Notes under the pieces: model-generated | The model's input: only the letters and a program-made list of their open reading frames with translations | Told to the model about the DNA's origin: nothing | Database searches by the model: none | Assembly (NCBI RefSeq): GCF_000381065.1 | Contig: NZ_KB905848.1 | Coordinates: 62,001-126,000 of the forward strand | Direction of reading: 5' to 3' | Length of the DNA stretch: 64,000 nt | Origin: Propionispira raffinosivorans DSM 20765 | GTDB taxonomy: Bacteria; Bacillota; Negativicutes; Selenomonadales; Selenomonadaceae | Made by a program: the position numbers and the translations under genes | In this document: in pieces, positions 55,846-64,000 of the stretch | How positions within the stretch are numbered: position 1 is the first letter of the stretch | Layout: every line of letters starts with the position of its first letter

Positions 55846-56841
55846 TTACTTTTTCCCTGCGTCACGTACCCATTCAAGACGTTCTAACGCTAACCCACGC
55901 GGTACAGTACAATCAGCTCCCAATAAGATGCCTTCACGACCTGCTTCTGCAAGCAAACGCTGTGTTTCCGCTTTGACGGCTGCTTCATCACCTTTAGCGA
56001 GAATGTCTTCTACCGTGTTGCCAAAGCCACCAATGACAGCCTTCCCACCAAAGATTTTTTTCCCTTCTGCCAAGGAAATATTTTCTACAATCGCCGCCCA
56101 ATTATATGCTTTTACCTCATAGTTAACATACCACGTCAAATCGTTATGGTGTCCATCATAACCACAAATATGCAAAACATTATTCAGGTTCGCACGATTT
56201 GCTGCTTGTAATATTTTTTGTTCACCTGGAGCAAAAACATCTAAATATACATCCTTTGTAATACGTGAATCATCAATATTCTGTACACTGAAATAAATTC
56301 CATCCGCACCACCTTCTTGTATGATTCGTTCCGCTAGCGTTGCGATATCTTGTGCAATGACGTCCAGCCCACGTTTAACAGCCGCTTTATCTTCCGCAAT
56401 AAAGTCACCAAGTAAGGTTTTATTATAATTCGGTAATGACCATTCGAGTACACGTGCTGGGGCAAAAATATTATAAAAGGTGAATACTTCTCGTTTAATA
56501 AATTTCTGTAATTCTTTGACTAAAGCAACCTGTTTTTCAATCCAAGGATGATCTTTACCAAGTGGCTCTAATTTGCCAAAATCTACTGCCGAATGAATAG
56601 CAGCGAACGCTGGATGCGGATAAATAAAATATCCATCACTCATCAGTTTCACAAAATCCGGTTTGAATGCCTCATAAAAAGCTCGATGCCCCTCAATATT
56701 TTTTTCAGAAAGTGTTGGATCGGTAAATGCATCCGCCTTATCTTCATTCTCTACAAAATGAAACCAAAATCCAACAGGTACTCGTTCTATTTTTTTATTT
56801 TCTAATGCCGCTTCCACAAGTTCTCTCTTTGTCTGTGTCAT
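55846..56841 (-). CDS. UroD/MtaA-like protein (cobalamin methyltransferase superfamily)
   Basis: 331 residues from the ATG at 56841 (GGTGA upstream). The uroporphyrinogen decarboxylase fold is visible: RELVEAALENKKIERVPVGFWFHF start, DFVKLMSDGYFIYPHP, GADGIYFSVQNI, HICGYDGHHND, and AVIGGFGNTVEDI. HxCG-type and C-terminal GADCTVP residues are as in the MtaA/MtbA/CmuA methyltransferase branch, which transfers methyl groups between corrinoid proteins, thiols and substrates using zinc, rather than as in heme-pathway HemE. It heads the operon for transporter 1, so it may act on the imported methylated compound. Confidence 0.85.
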   Translation of the reverse strand: MTQTKRELVEAALENKKIERVPVGFWFHFVENEDKADAFTDPTLSEKNIEGHRAFYEAFKPDFVKLMSDGYFIYPHPAFAAIHSAVDFGKLEPLGKDHPWIEKQVALVKELQKFIKREVFTFYNIFAPARVLEWSLPNYNKTLLGDFIAEDKAAVKRGLDVIAQDIATLAERIIQEGGADGIYFSVQNIDDSRITKDVYLDVFAPGEQKILQAANRANLNNVLHICGYDGHHNDLTWYVNYEVKAYNWAAIVENISLAEGKKIFGGKAVIGGFGNTVEDILAKGDEAAVKAETQRLLAEAGREGILLGADCTVPRGLALERLEWVRDAGKK

Positions 56842-56886
56842 AAAAAATTCACCATGCCTTCTCATTATTTTTAAAATAATTACGCT

Positions 56887-56952
56887 AAAACATATAATTA
56901 ATATATGTTTTATTTGTAATTATAATATTAGCATAGTTTATTTGTATGTCAA
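56887..56952 (-). promoter_or_regulatory. promoter with palindromic AT-rich box before the UroD-like gene
   Basis: Minus-strand TTGACA (56947-56952) and an extended -10 TGCTAATAT with a 16-nt spacer. Downstream at 56887-56911 is a 10-bp-arm palindrome (AAAACATATA / TATATGTTTT around TTAAT) related to the CATAT-TAAT boxes at 35.85 and 52.4 kb. Confidence 0.65.
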
Positions 56953-57021
56953 GTATGAAATTAAACTTTTATTCTATAAATGTTGTAATATTGTAATATA
57001 TATTTCTCTCATAAATAAAAA

Positions 57022-57053
57022 ACTGCACAGAGTATGTTCTCACTCCATGCAGT
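57022..57053 (-). terminator. intrinsic terminator
   Basis: Minus-strand ACTGCATGGAGT and ATACTCTGTGCAGT stem, followed by T6. It lies between nadD and the UroD-like gene, upstream of the latter's promoter. Another hairpin without a T-tract (GCACTAT / ATAGTGC, 57135-57154) lies closer to nadD. Confidence 0.8.
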
Positions 57054-57214
57054 AAACAATAAATCATATTCTTCTGTCACCATTCATTGACTCAATTTTA
57101 CTTTATATTTCTCAAAATCTGCCTTGTTTTGAAAGCACTATGTTAAATAGTGCCATCAAAACATCAACGCAGACAATCCTAAAAGTTTTTATACTACAAT
57201 ATTCCTATTCGAAT

Positions 57215-57835
57215 TTAGTAACTGCGATACAATTTTTCCTTATCAATATAATGTTCAACGCTTTCCGGTACAATATAGCGAATGGACTTACCTTCCCGTA
57301 CTTTTTCCCGGATATCAGTTGAAGATATCTCTAGTTCAGGAGTTTCCATCCGGAAAATCCGCCGTTTTCCTGCTTCTCCGAAATGATGAATCACCGCTTC
57401 GATGGCACCAATTGATCCTTGACGGGGCGCAACTATCACTTTGCACAAACACAGCAATTCGTCAATACCATACCAACTTGGCAAACTTCGAATGAGGTCA
57501 GACCCGATGATCAGATAGAGTTCCGTGTTCTCACCATAGTTTTTCTTCAAGGCTTTAATCGTGTCGATGGTGTAGGATGGACCTGGGCCATTGATTTCCA
57601 GGGGAGATGACACATTGAAATAAAGATTAGAATCTGTTGCCAGCAGTGCCATCCTATAACGATGCTGGATCGACGTGACCACCATCTGCTGTTTATGCGG
57701 CGGACAAGTATCCGGAATTAATACCACTTGATCCAGTCCATATTCCATTCGAGCCGCATCGGCTGTCACCAAATGCCCCATATGAATCGGGTCGAATGTT
57801 CCACTCATAATACCAATTCTTTGCCTTGCCTGCAT
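57215..57835 (-). CDS. nadD: nicotinate-nucleotide adenylyltransferase
   Basis: 206 residues. The nucleotidyltransferase HxGH signature is in GTFDPIHMGHLV; VVLIPDTCPPHK, the LIIGSDLIRSLPSWYG segment and the C-terminal ISSTDIREKVREGKSIRYIVPESVEHYI motif are complete. It adenylates nicotinate mononucleotide in NAD synthesis. Confidence 0.95.
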   Translation of the reverse strand: MQARQRIGIMSGTFDPIHMGHLVTADAARMEYGLDQVVLIPDTCPPHKQQMVVTSIQHRYRMALLATDSNLYFNVSSPLEINGPGPSYTIDTIKALKKNYGENTELYLIIGSDLIRSLPSWYGIDELLCLCKVIVAPRQGSIGAIEAVIHHFGEAGKRRIFRMETPELEISSTDIREKVREGKSIRYIVPESVEHYIDKEKLYRSY

Positions 57836-57998
57836 ACCATCACGTCCGTTTCTCTATCCATTTATACCTCAAAACTAACAGCGCAACTTGAGCTTGATTA
57901 ATCCTTGCTATGGCATCCAATGTTAAATATTTTACTTACATAAAGGTATTTCATATAGCGAATAAAATTCCATATTTTTCACTACATGCTCACTTCAC

Positions 57999-58535
57999 TT
58001 ATACATTTTTCCCCATTTCATAAGCTTCCTGTACGGCTTTAGTACCTTCGATCTCACCAAGATTCCAGGCACCAACTCCATAAACAATACCTTTTTCCTG
58101 TGCTCCATTAAGACAGTCGACAAAACCACGGAAGCATTCAATTGTACGTTGCATCATGGGAATGCTTGTATCCGCTGCTGTAATAATAAAATATAGTTCT
58201 TTGTCTGTAATCTCTGTATAACGTGCAACAGTTCGGTCAATAAGTGTCTTCATCTGTGCATCTAAAGAATAAAAATACACCGGTGATGACATAACAATGA
58301 CATCCGCTGCAATCATTTTTTCAAGTACTTCCGCCATATCGTCCTTATAGGCGCATTTACCTGTACCTCTGCAGGCATAACAGGCGATACAATAATTTAT
58401 TTTTTTATCTCTAATAAAAATTTTTTCAACTTCATTGCCGCCATCCTTACCACCTTGCATAAACTGGTCACAAAGAATATCTGAATTTCCACCTTTACGC
58501 GGACTGCCTGATAAAATCAACACTTTTTTACTCAT
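57999..58535 (-). CDS. flavodoxin-fold NAD(P)H-dependent FMN reductase / iron-sulfur flavoprotein
   Basis: 178 residues from the ATG at 58535 (GAGAGTGAG upstream). FMN-phosphate loop ILSGSPRKGGNSD is followed by CIACYACRGTGKCAYKDDM, a four-Cys motif as in iron-sulfur flavoproteins and DsbA-linked NADPH FMN reductases, then VIVMSSPVYFYSLDAQMKTLIDR. It probably reduces quinones or other electrophiles. The downstream region contains a decayed relative (58987-59154, upstream on this strand). Confidence 0.88.
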   Translation of the reverse strand: MSKKVLILSGSPRKGGNSDILCDQFMQGGKDGGNEVEKIFIRDKKINYCIACYACRGTGKCAYKDDMAEVLEKMIAADVIVMSSPVYFYSLDAQMKTLIDRTVARYTEITDKELYFIITAADTSIPMMQRTIECFRGFVDCLNGAQEKGIVYGVGAWNLGEIEGTKAVQEAYEMGKNV

Positions 58536-58632
58536 GTTATACTCACTCTCCCAAATATAATTTTTCCTGTTAAAATTCACCTTACCATATACAGTAAACT
58601 CGAAGTCAACAAATATGTTGACTGTCTACTTA

Positions 58633-58803
58633 CTATTCTATACAATCACAAGACTGTATACTCTGTTCCACCAATTCCTGACTTTGTCGAGCATATTCTT
58701 CTTCACTTATTGAAAAAGCATTATACCATATTGAAAAAGCAAAAAAACCTCCTGTTACTAAAAATATCAGCAAACTCAATATCAAAAATTTTTTTTGCTT
58801 CAT
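58633..58803 (-). CDS. small single-pass membrane protein (56 aa)
   Basis: 56 residues from the ATG at 58803 (GGGAGG 9 nt upstream). MKQKKFLILSLLIFLVTGG begins a single membrane segment; the rest is an acidic tail ending CDCIE. No family recognised. Confidence 0.6.
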   Translation of the reverse strand: MKQKKFLILSLLIFLVTGGFFAFSIWYNAFSISEEEYARQSQELVEQSIQSCDCIE

Positions 58804-58986
58804 CAGATAAATACCTCCCACTTTAATCTCTTCACCAAAGTCCGGGTTCACTCTTATGACGAACTAACTTGGCATGCAATTTACGCACGTCTTCCACTCT
58901 AAGTTCTATGTCTGCTACAAATAATTGATTTTATCTCATACTTACAAAAAGCCCTTTCAACGCTGAAAATGCCCTTTGCAAATGGT

Positions 58987-59154
58987 TTATTCGTGAATAA
59001 AGTTTGTAAAAATTCCTTGCTCTTTTTCCGGTAAAGCAACACCATTTTTCAAACCAGCTTCCTTACATTTGAGGAAAAATGCCATATTTCTCGCAAGAGT
59101 CCGCATCGTCTGCATATAAAACAGTCTCCCAGACTGTTTTATACATTTTTCCAT
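58987..59154 (-). pseudogene. C-terminal remnant of a flavodoxin-family oxidoreductase
   Basis: A 55-codon frame, of which TLARNMAFFLKCKEAGLKNG and LPEKEQGIFTNFIHE match the usual C-terminus of flavodoxin-type NAD(P)H oxidoreductases (RNMAWLLKC...AG...LP...TNFIR). The N-terminal 130 or so residues are missing. The first part of the frame is made by a perfect hairpin (ATAAAACAGTCT / AGACTGTTTTAT, 59113-59141), which may terminate the DUF362 gene. Confidence 0.65.
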
Positions 59155-59178
59155 TTAATTTTGATGACACAAGCTATC

Positions 59179-60219
59179 TTAGTCCAGAGAAATCAGTTCA
59201 TATTTATCATTGCCCATTTTCAGTTCACGCATAGCATCCAACTGATGCAGCCCATGACGGGATTCAATGCGTTCCACAAGATCATGTTTCTCTTTTGCTG
59301 GTTTTTCATAGACCATATCTACCGATGCTTGATCAATTGCCAGTATGTCTGTCGATGCCAAAATGCCGATATCGGAAATTGTTGGCTCTGCTGCACGCAC
59401 ACCAGCACAATCACAATCTACTGACATACGGCGTAAAACGTTGAGGTAAATGATATGTTTACCGAAATAATCAACCGTTGCTTTACCTGAATCCGCCATA
59501 TTTTCCATAAATAAATCTTTTGTGTCCATCTCGTTCCAATCCGCACCTTCTGGCGCCGTTGGTTTTTTAAATCCATGAACCATACGCTTGCCAATTTTTC
59601 CATCAGCACAGCCAATAGCAATATTCTTGAGCGATCCGCCAAATCCGCCCATAGCATGACCTTTAAAATGTGTAAGTACAATCATCGAATCGTAATTCAC
59701 GATATGGCTGCCCATTGATACTTCTTCAAGATGGAGTGCATTTCGAACTGGCAGCATAACTGCGCCGTCCTCGTCCATTATATCCACTGGACAAAATGTC
59801 CAGCCATTAACTTCTAACGTCCTACGATGCTTTTCTGTAGTATTTCGATCTCCGGTATACATGGTATTCGTTTCAACGATTGCACTATTAGGAACCTTCG
59901 CTTGAAAGGCTTTTACCATGTCACGTGGCAAAATATTAGGACCATGCTGCTCACCTGTATGCAATTTAATGGCAACTTTTCCATAGATGCCCTCGTCGAT
60001 CTTATCATACAAACGAATTAAATGGTCTGCATCAATCTGTTTTGTAAAATATACTTTTGCTGTAGAACCAACCGTACTTACACCACCCGTTACATCTGTA
60101 CTACCAATAACAGGTGCCTGCGCAAGCACTTTTTCCACTCCACCAATACTAGCAGATAGAGCTGCCCCAACAGCTGCCGAACCAGCCAATTTAACAAAAT
60201 CACGTCTTGAAATTCCCAT
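59179..60219 (-). CDS. Tat-exported DUF362 protein
   Basis: 346 residues from the ATG at 60219 (GGAGGGATG upstream). A twin-arginine signal (SRRDFVKLAGSAAVGAALSA) indicates export in folded, cofactor-bearing form. The DUF362 core is present: KVAIKLHTGEQHGPNILP, VETNTMYTGDR, VLTHFKGHAMGGFGGSLKNIAIGCA and DCDCAGV. DUF362 proteins often pair with ferredoxin domains, but no 4Fe-4S motif is seen here. Function is unknown. Confidence 0.87.
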   Translation of the reverse strand: MGISRRDFVKLAGSAAVGAALSASIGGVEKVLAQAPVIGSTDVTGGVSTVGSTAKVYFTKQIDADHLIRLYDKIDEGIYGKVAIKLHTGEQHGPNILPRDMVKAFQAKVPNSAIVETNTMYTGDRNTTEKHRRTLEVNGWTFCPVDIMDEDGAVMLPVRNALHLEEVSMGSHIVNYDSMIVLTHFKGHAMGGFGGSLKNIAIGCADGKIGKRMVHGFKKPTAPEGADWNEMDTKDLFMENMADSGKATVDYFGKHIIYLNVLRRMSVDCDCAGVRAAEPTISDIGILASTDILAIDQASVDMVYEKPAKEKHDLVERIESRHGLHQLDAMRELKMGNDKYELISLD

Positions 60220-60404
60220 AAAAAACATCCCTCCTAATTTGTTTGATATTATAAGTTCCTTTTTAGTGTACAACCTGCAGTTAACTCTAAGTCAAGAAAT
60301 TTGTTTATTTCTTTTCGTTCTTTATTTTTTTACTTCGATGACCTAATGGATCTTTACTAAAATAAATTTTTGTTGAAATTCTCGTTTTTTCTCTACCTAA
60401 AACA

Positions 60405-60545
60405 TTAATTTTTAATATCTGTCAAAACGGCTAATTTTTTCTGACTCTTATAATCTGCAATACGCTCTTCAAGTCGTTTGATCATTGCTTTGAGTGCCTG
60501 AAACCCAAGAAGCATAAGGAGTGGTGCCGGATTTAACACTCTCAC
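60405..60545 (-). other. possible 46-aa frame or gene remnant
   Basis: A GTG-start frame (MLLGFQALKAMIKRLEERI core, amphipathic helix) without a ribosome site. Together with 60220-60404, where nothing was recognised, this is low-information intergenic DNA. It may be a fragment of a lost gene. Confidence 0.2.
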
Positions 60546-60653
60546 TAATGCATTGCGCCATCTTCATGTCCTCATTACTGATTTTATTCCCCCCCCTGCA
60601 CAAACTAAGAGCAATTCACCTTTATGAATTTATCCATAAGAAAAACTTATAAA

Positions 60654-60690
60654 AAAAGACTGTACTCAATGTCTTGAATACAGTCTTTAA
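60654..60690 (-). terminator. terminator of the decayed lysR gene
   Basis: Minus-strand AAAGACTGTAtTCaAGACATTG...TACAGTCTTT hairpin followed by T7. Confidence 0.7.
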
Positions 60691-60704
60691 AATCATACGC
60701 TATT

Positions 60705-61224
60705 TTATTTTTCATTTGCGAATTCATCAACTTGCATAAATTTTTCTTTAAGCATCGCCGCAAATTCTTCATTAGGATTTTCATCATTACCGACGCGCCA
60801 AAAAGCATAATAGTCACGACTTATCTGCCTGCCATCGCGCAAAATCGCTACGCAACGGACAGTATACCAAGTGCCGGATATTTTCTATAAAATCGGCAAT
60901 GGCAAGCTGTAACTCACGTCCAGCATAATGTTTCAGATAGCTAATACGTAAATTTTTTTCCTTACCATGTTCAATGCGGGCAGTTTTCTGACATACTAGC
61001 TCAAAGTCATCGATAAAAGCCAAACTCTTCCGATAAAAGTATTCCCCCGCTGGTGTCAAAGAAAATTTACGTTTTTCACGATTAAGAAGCTTCACACCAA
61101 GTTCACGTTCTAAAGCCTGAATCTGCTGGGAAATTGCTGACTGTGAAATATAACAAACCTCTGCCGCTTCCGTAAAATTTTTGCAGCGAACAACTGCTTG
61201 AAAATAACGGATTTGTTTTATCAT
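60705..61224 (-). pseudogene. LysR-family regulator with internal deletion and frameshift
   Basis: Residues 1-115 are a normal LysR start: RYFQAVVRCKNFTEAAEVCY, ISQSAISQQIQALERELGVK and LTPAGEYFYRKSL, followed by the beginning of the effector domain. The frame then ends at 60814. A second frame downstream continues with LRDGRQISRDYYAFWRVGND and EEFAAMLKEKFMQVDEFANE to a stop at 60705, which looks like the C-terminus of the same type of protein. Most of the roughly 180-residue effector domain is missing. The truncated DNA-binding part could still be made. Confidence 0.72.
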
Positions 61225-61346
61225 ATTGACCCTCCGTACACATATCTGCTAACATCTATTATTTATTCTACCATTTTATGACAATGATACCAATGCCGAT
61301 TGTGCTAATTTTTCGCCATCAGGTAACTTTCTATTATATGCTTACC

Positions 61347-61961
61347 TCATAGCTTTCTCCCAATCATAATAAACAATGAATAGTTCAATATAACTCCCTC
61401 AATATTTTTTACATCTTTATAAAATGTACTCGAACGTAACCCTTTGTATCCAACTTTTACAAGAATTTGCTTTAATTCAGTTTGATTAAAACCATTATGC
61501 CCATTAAAATCAGTCTCTGCTTTATGAAAACTACCATCGTCTTCATCTAAATCCACAATGCATAGACATCCGTTTTGCTTTAGTAATTTATATAAGTTGG
61601 CCAACGTTGTATCAACATCGACAATATGATGTAACGCCATAGATGTATAGATTAAATCATATTTAGGTGTTAACAAGTAATCATCATTAATATTGTGTTG
61701 ATAAGCTGCCATATTCTTTACTTTATGCTGTTTTATTTTTGTGTTTAATGTATCGATCATACCTTTTGATGTATCAATGCAAACTATATCTTTAAGCTTG
61801 TCATAAAGATTAAAACTAACAAGCCCCGTTCCACAACCAAATTCTAAAGCACTATAAGACTTTTTAAGTTCAGTGGCAGAAGCTATTTCTGCCGCAATGA
61901 CCTTTGCTCTGTTTATTCTTTTTTCATTATCCCAACTTATAGATTGAACATTAAAATTCAT
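61347..61961 (-). CDS. class I SAM-dependent methyltransferase
   Basis: 204 residues of the Methyltransf_11/25 type. SAM motif I is ALEFGCGTGLVSFNL, motif II VCIDTSKGMIDTL, post-motif IYTSMALHHIVDVD and CLCIVDLDEDDGSFH. The acceptor is unknown. The gene is alone, upstream of the decayed lysR. Confidence 0.88.
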   Translation of the reverse strand: MNFNVQSISWDNEKRINRAKVIAAEIASATELKKSYSALEFGCGTGLVSFNLYDKLKDIVCIDTSKGMIDTLNTKIKQHKVKNMAAYQHNINDDYLLTPKYDLIYTSMALHHIVDVDTTLANLYKLLKQNGCLCIVDLDEDDGSFHKAETDFNGHNGFNQTELKQILVKVGYKGLRSSTFYKDVKNIEGVILNYSLFIMIGRKL

Positions 61962-62176
61962 TTTTTATCCTCTTATTATATTGAAGTCATAGCCTAGCAG
62001 GCTACGCTAAAAGAAAAATTTACCATCAATCCGTTCATCACTCATTCTATCAAAAATATCAGTATCAGAAAAGTAAAAAATGAATATTGGGCTGTTAATT
62101 CATTTTTTCTGCATATTTCCGCTTGCATTCACCGTTGAAATCGATATAATTAATAGATAAAGCTTATTTCCATTAG

Positions 62177-62198
62177 CTGACGGAGGAGCGTCCGTCAG
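62177..62198. repeat. small hairpin before the TPP riboswitch
   Basis: CTGACGGA and TCCGTCAG with a 6-nt loop. Followed by TTTATAAC, so a weak terminator is possible. Confidence 0.5.
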
Positions 62199-62214
62199 TT
62201 TATAACAAACAACT

Positions 62215-62300
62215 AAATAGCGAGGGAGTCCGTGTTTCGGACTGAGAGGAAGCTTCAGCTTCGACCGACCTGCTGGAATGTTCTGTAGGACTTGCTATTT
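62215..62300 (+). promoter_or_regulatory. TPP riboswitch (THI element)
   Basis: P1 is AAATAGC / GCTATTT. Inside are GGGAGTCC...GGACTGAGAGG (with the conserved CTGAGA), then CGACCGACCTGCTGGAATGT and TCTGTAGGACTTGC, matching the THI-box order including GACCTG and GTAGG. It is followed by a terminator and by thiW-thiM, both thiamine genes, so binding of thiamine pyrophosphate should cause termination. Confidence 0.88.
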
Positions 62301-62335
62301 TGTTTTGGTGAATATTATTCTTTTTGACAATATGC

Positions 62336-62376
62336 AGTCGCTGCCGAAACTTTCGGACAGCGGCTTTTTTGTTTTT
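62336..62376 (+). terminator. riboswitch-linked terminator
   Basis: GTCGCTGCCGAA and TTCGGACAGCGGC stem with a T6 tract, 35 nt after the THI element and 30 nt before thiW. Confidence 0.8.
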
Positions 62377-62407
62377 CAAAACTTTATGTCAAAGGGGTAT
62401 TTTTTTT

Positions 62408-62932
62408 ATGCAAAGAAACGCACATCTTTTTAAGCTTATTGTCTTATCGATGCTTGTTGCACTTGGCGTCGTTATCTCACCCATTCTTCGAATCGAAGGT
62501 ATGTGTCCAATGGCACATTTTATCAACATTACCTGTGCTGTGTTGCTGGGACCATGGTATGCACTTCTATGTGCGACCACGATTGGAGTACTGCGTATGC
62601 TGCTTATGGGAATTCCTCCCCTAGCACTGACAGGTGCTGTATTTGGTGCTGTATTATCCGGACTGCTCTATCGAGCATCAGGTGGCAAGCTCATCTGCGC
62701 TGTTATCGGTGAAGTCATTGGCACAGGTCTCATCGGTGCCATTGTATCTTATCCAGTTATGGCTTTGCTCTATGGAAAAACCGAACTCACTTGGATGTTC
62801 TATGTACCACTTTTCATCTCCGGCACACTGATTGGCGGCACAATTGCCTACTTCTTTCTCATTGCTATGCGTAAAAACGGTATGCTCAAGACAATGCAGC
62901 AAAAACTAGGAGCGAAAATCTATGATAAATAA
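62408..62932 (+). CDS. thiW: ThiW, thiazole transporter S component (ECF type)
   Basis: 174 residues from the ATG at 62408 (AAAGGGG upstream); an earlier frame start lies inside the terminator. Five or six membrane segments and the segments SPILRIEGMCPMAHFINI and GIPPLALTGAVFGAVLSGLL are typical of ThiW. It is thought to import the thiazole precursor hydroxyethylthiazole. It overlaps thiM by 11 nt and is under the TPP riboswitch. Confidence 0.9.
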   Translation: MQRNAHLFKLIVLSMLVALGVVISPILRIEGMCPMAHFINITCAVLLGPWYALLCATTIGVLRMLLMGIPPLALTGAVFGAVLSGLLYRASGGKLICAVIGEVIGTGLIGAIVSYPVMALLYGKTELTWMFYVPLFISGTLIGGTIAYFFLIAMRKNGMLKTMQQKLGAKIYDK

Positions 62933-63743
62933 AACAACTCTCACAGACGATCTTCTCAGTCTAAAACACAAAATTCGCCTTGCCGGTCCACTAATTCACT
63001 GCCTGACCAATCCCATCTCGATTAATGACTGCGCAAATATCGTACTTGCAGCCGGTGCCAGACCAATCATGGCTGAACATCCTGCCGAAGTTGCTCAGAT
63101 TACAGCTGCATCTGCTGCTTTGGCCGTAAATCTCGGCAATGTCACGGATGCACGCCTTGAATCTATGCTAATCTCTGGCAAAGTTGCCCATGAGAAATCG
63201 ATTCCCTCCATCATTGACCTTGTTGGCATTGCCTGCAGTGACTTTCGCCTAGAATTCGCCCAAAAATTCATTGCTGCGTGTCAGCCAAATGTTCTTAAAG
63301 GAAACCTCTCCGAGCTAAAAGCTCTCGCCGGTCTTAGTAATAATGCCTGCGGCATTGATGTCGGATCAGGCGATACGCTCTCCCCCGACATAATCACCAT
63401 ACTACAGATACTAGCCCGCAAAAACAAAGCGGTAATCATTGCAAGTGGTCCAACCGACATTATAACCGATGGAACCACTACCTTTCTCGGCAACAATGGC
63501 ACGACAGGACTCACTAATATAACAGGCACTGGATGCATGCTCAATGTACTCACTGCAGCTTGCATCTTTTCACAAAATATTTTCAACGGATGCCTATTAT
63601 CCATTACCAGTCTCGGTATTAGTGGTGAACTTGCTGCCGAAAACTCCACTGGTCCCGGAACCTTTCGGGCTGCCCTGCTCGATGCCGTATATAATATGAC
63701 AGATGAAGAATTTGCAAAACGAATAGATCTAAAAAAAGCTTAA
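62922..63743 (+). CDS. thiM: hydroxyethylthiazole kinase
   Basis: 273 residues. The ribokinase-like ThiM motifs are clear: PLIHCLTNPISINDCANIVLA (split), LNVLTAACIFS-type GTGCM segment (here ITGTGCMLNVLTAA with the catalytic Cys), KGNLSEL and DVGSGD. It phosphorylates the thiazole that ThiW imports, for thiamine salvage. A terminator follows. Confidence 0.94.
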   Translation: MINKTTLTDDLLSLKHKIRLAGPLIHCLTNPISINDCANIVLAAGARPIMAEHPAEVAQITAASAALAVNLGNVTDARLESMLISGKVAHEKSIPSIIDLVGIACSDFRLEFAQKFIAACQPNVLKGNLSELKALAGLSNNACGIDVGSGDTLSPDIITILQILARKNKAVIIASGPTDIITDGTTTFLGNNGTTGLTNITGTGCMLNVLTAACIFSQNIFNGCLLSITSLGISGELAAENSTGPGTFRAALLDAVYNMTDEEFAKRIDLKKA

Positions 63744-63763
63744 ACTCATGAAGGACACGCCTA

Positions 63764-63824
63764 AACAAGACCTGTACTGGAGGAGATAATTTACTTTATC
63801 CCGCCCCCTACAGATCTTGTTTTC
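63764..63824 (+). terminator. terminator after thiM
   Basis: AACAAGACCTGTA and TACAGATCTTGTT pair across a ~34-nt loop, followed by TTTC. Confidence 0.65.
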
Positions 63825-63866
63825 ATCAGCTGTATTATTTTATTTGAAGAATGTCATTTTTATAAT

Positions 63867-64000
63867 TTATTTAGCTCTTTTCTGAAGGTGCCTAGCCATA
63901 GCTAAATCTGCTTTAGCTAATTTTTTCTGACCTACTATCTTGTAGCAATTTACCCTCGCATATAAAGTGCTGACTGATCCGGTGCTAAAGCAATTGCCTT
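63867..64000 (-). pseudogene. TPR-repeat protein C-terminus, probably frameshifted (partial)
   Basis: From the window edge the frame AIALAPDQSALYMRG fits the start of a TPR motif, then meets a stop. One base shift gives NCYKIVGQKKLAKADLAMAR, which fits the rest of a TPR repeat, and runs to the stop at 63867. This suggests a frameshift, though the gene is cut by the window edge. Confidence 0.5.

Noticed and set aside
57000..57060. A seventh copy of the antiterminator element before the UroD-like gene
   Set aside because: There is a terminator, but no TGA-hairpin-AG unit precedes it, and the promoter lies downstream of it; it fits a plain terminator.

Overview
ORGANISM. The window is low-GC bacterial DNA with Firmicutes-style genes: a CcpN-like/PpsR-like pair, DUF1847, a DcuC transporter, and a TPP riboswitch in front of thiW-thiM. 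It also encodes a signal-peptide beta-barrel protein with an N-terminal SLH domain (41.0-42.3 kb), the porin type of diderm Firmicutes. Together these suggest a Negativicutes-type anaerobe. No species is claimed.

LAYOUT. 0-26 kb is mixed housekeeping DNA: phosphoesterases, tRNA-Ala, a DJ-1/TetR pair, the gluconeogenic set ppsA / CcpN-like / PpsR-like, dtd, a chemoreceptor, a gntR-dcuC-DUF1847-C-S lyase operon, a CAT-like acetyltransferase, an AlbA-type regulator, tRNA-Val, a GAF-PAS-GGDEF-EAL protein and a sugar kinase. 26.5-56.9 kb is one large accessory locus, nearly all on the minus strand. 57-64 kb holds nadD, a flavodoxin-like reductase, a DUF362 protein, several decayed genes, a methyltransferase and the thiamine unit.

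MAIN SYSTEM (26.5-56.9 kb). The locus encodes one NifH-like reductase, THREE NifD/NifK-like pairs, a minimal NifB-like radical SAM protein and two NifX-like proteins. It has no NifE, NifN or NifV. These are mixed with two cysteine synthases, a doubled YezD/DUF2292 protein, a sulfonate-type ABC transporter, two cystine/polar-amino-acid-type ABC transporters, a GlcD-like 2-hydroxyacid oxidase, an aminotransferase, a UroD/MtaA-like methyltransferase and the SLH porin. The gene content fits a sulfur-scavenging nitrogenase-like reductase system related to methylthio-alkane reductase (Mar), not N2 fixation. Transcription runs right to left in units starting near 56.95 kb (methyltransferase + ABC 1), 52.37 kb (ABC 2, D2K2, D3K3, cysK2, porin, NifX2), 39.45 kb (NifX1, NifB, cysK1, NifH) and 35.89 kb (YezD-like, D1K1, Ssu-type transporter, oxidase, aminotransferase).

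REGULATION. Six sites in this locus share an RNA element of constant design: outer stem P1, then UGA, a 3-4 bp hairpin P2 with an A-rich loop, then AG, then P1'. P1' overlaps the 5' arm of an intrinsic terminator. Stem sequences differ from copy to copy but pairing is kept. This looks like an undescribed antiterminator/terminator switch placed before or between the nitrogenase-like genes. A related AT-rich box lies at three of the promoters. A 270-bp duplication containing the 3' end of the aminotransferase gene shows the locus was built by rearrangement.
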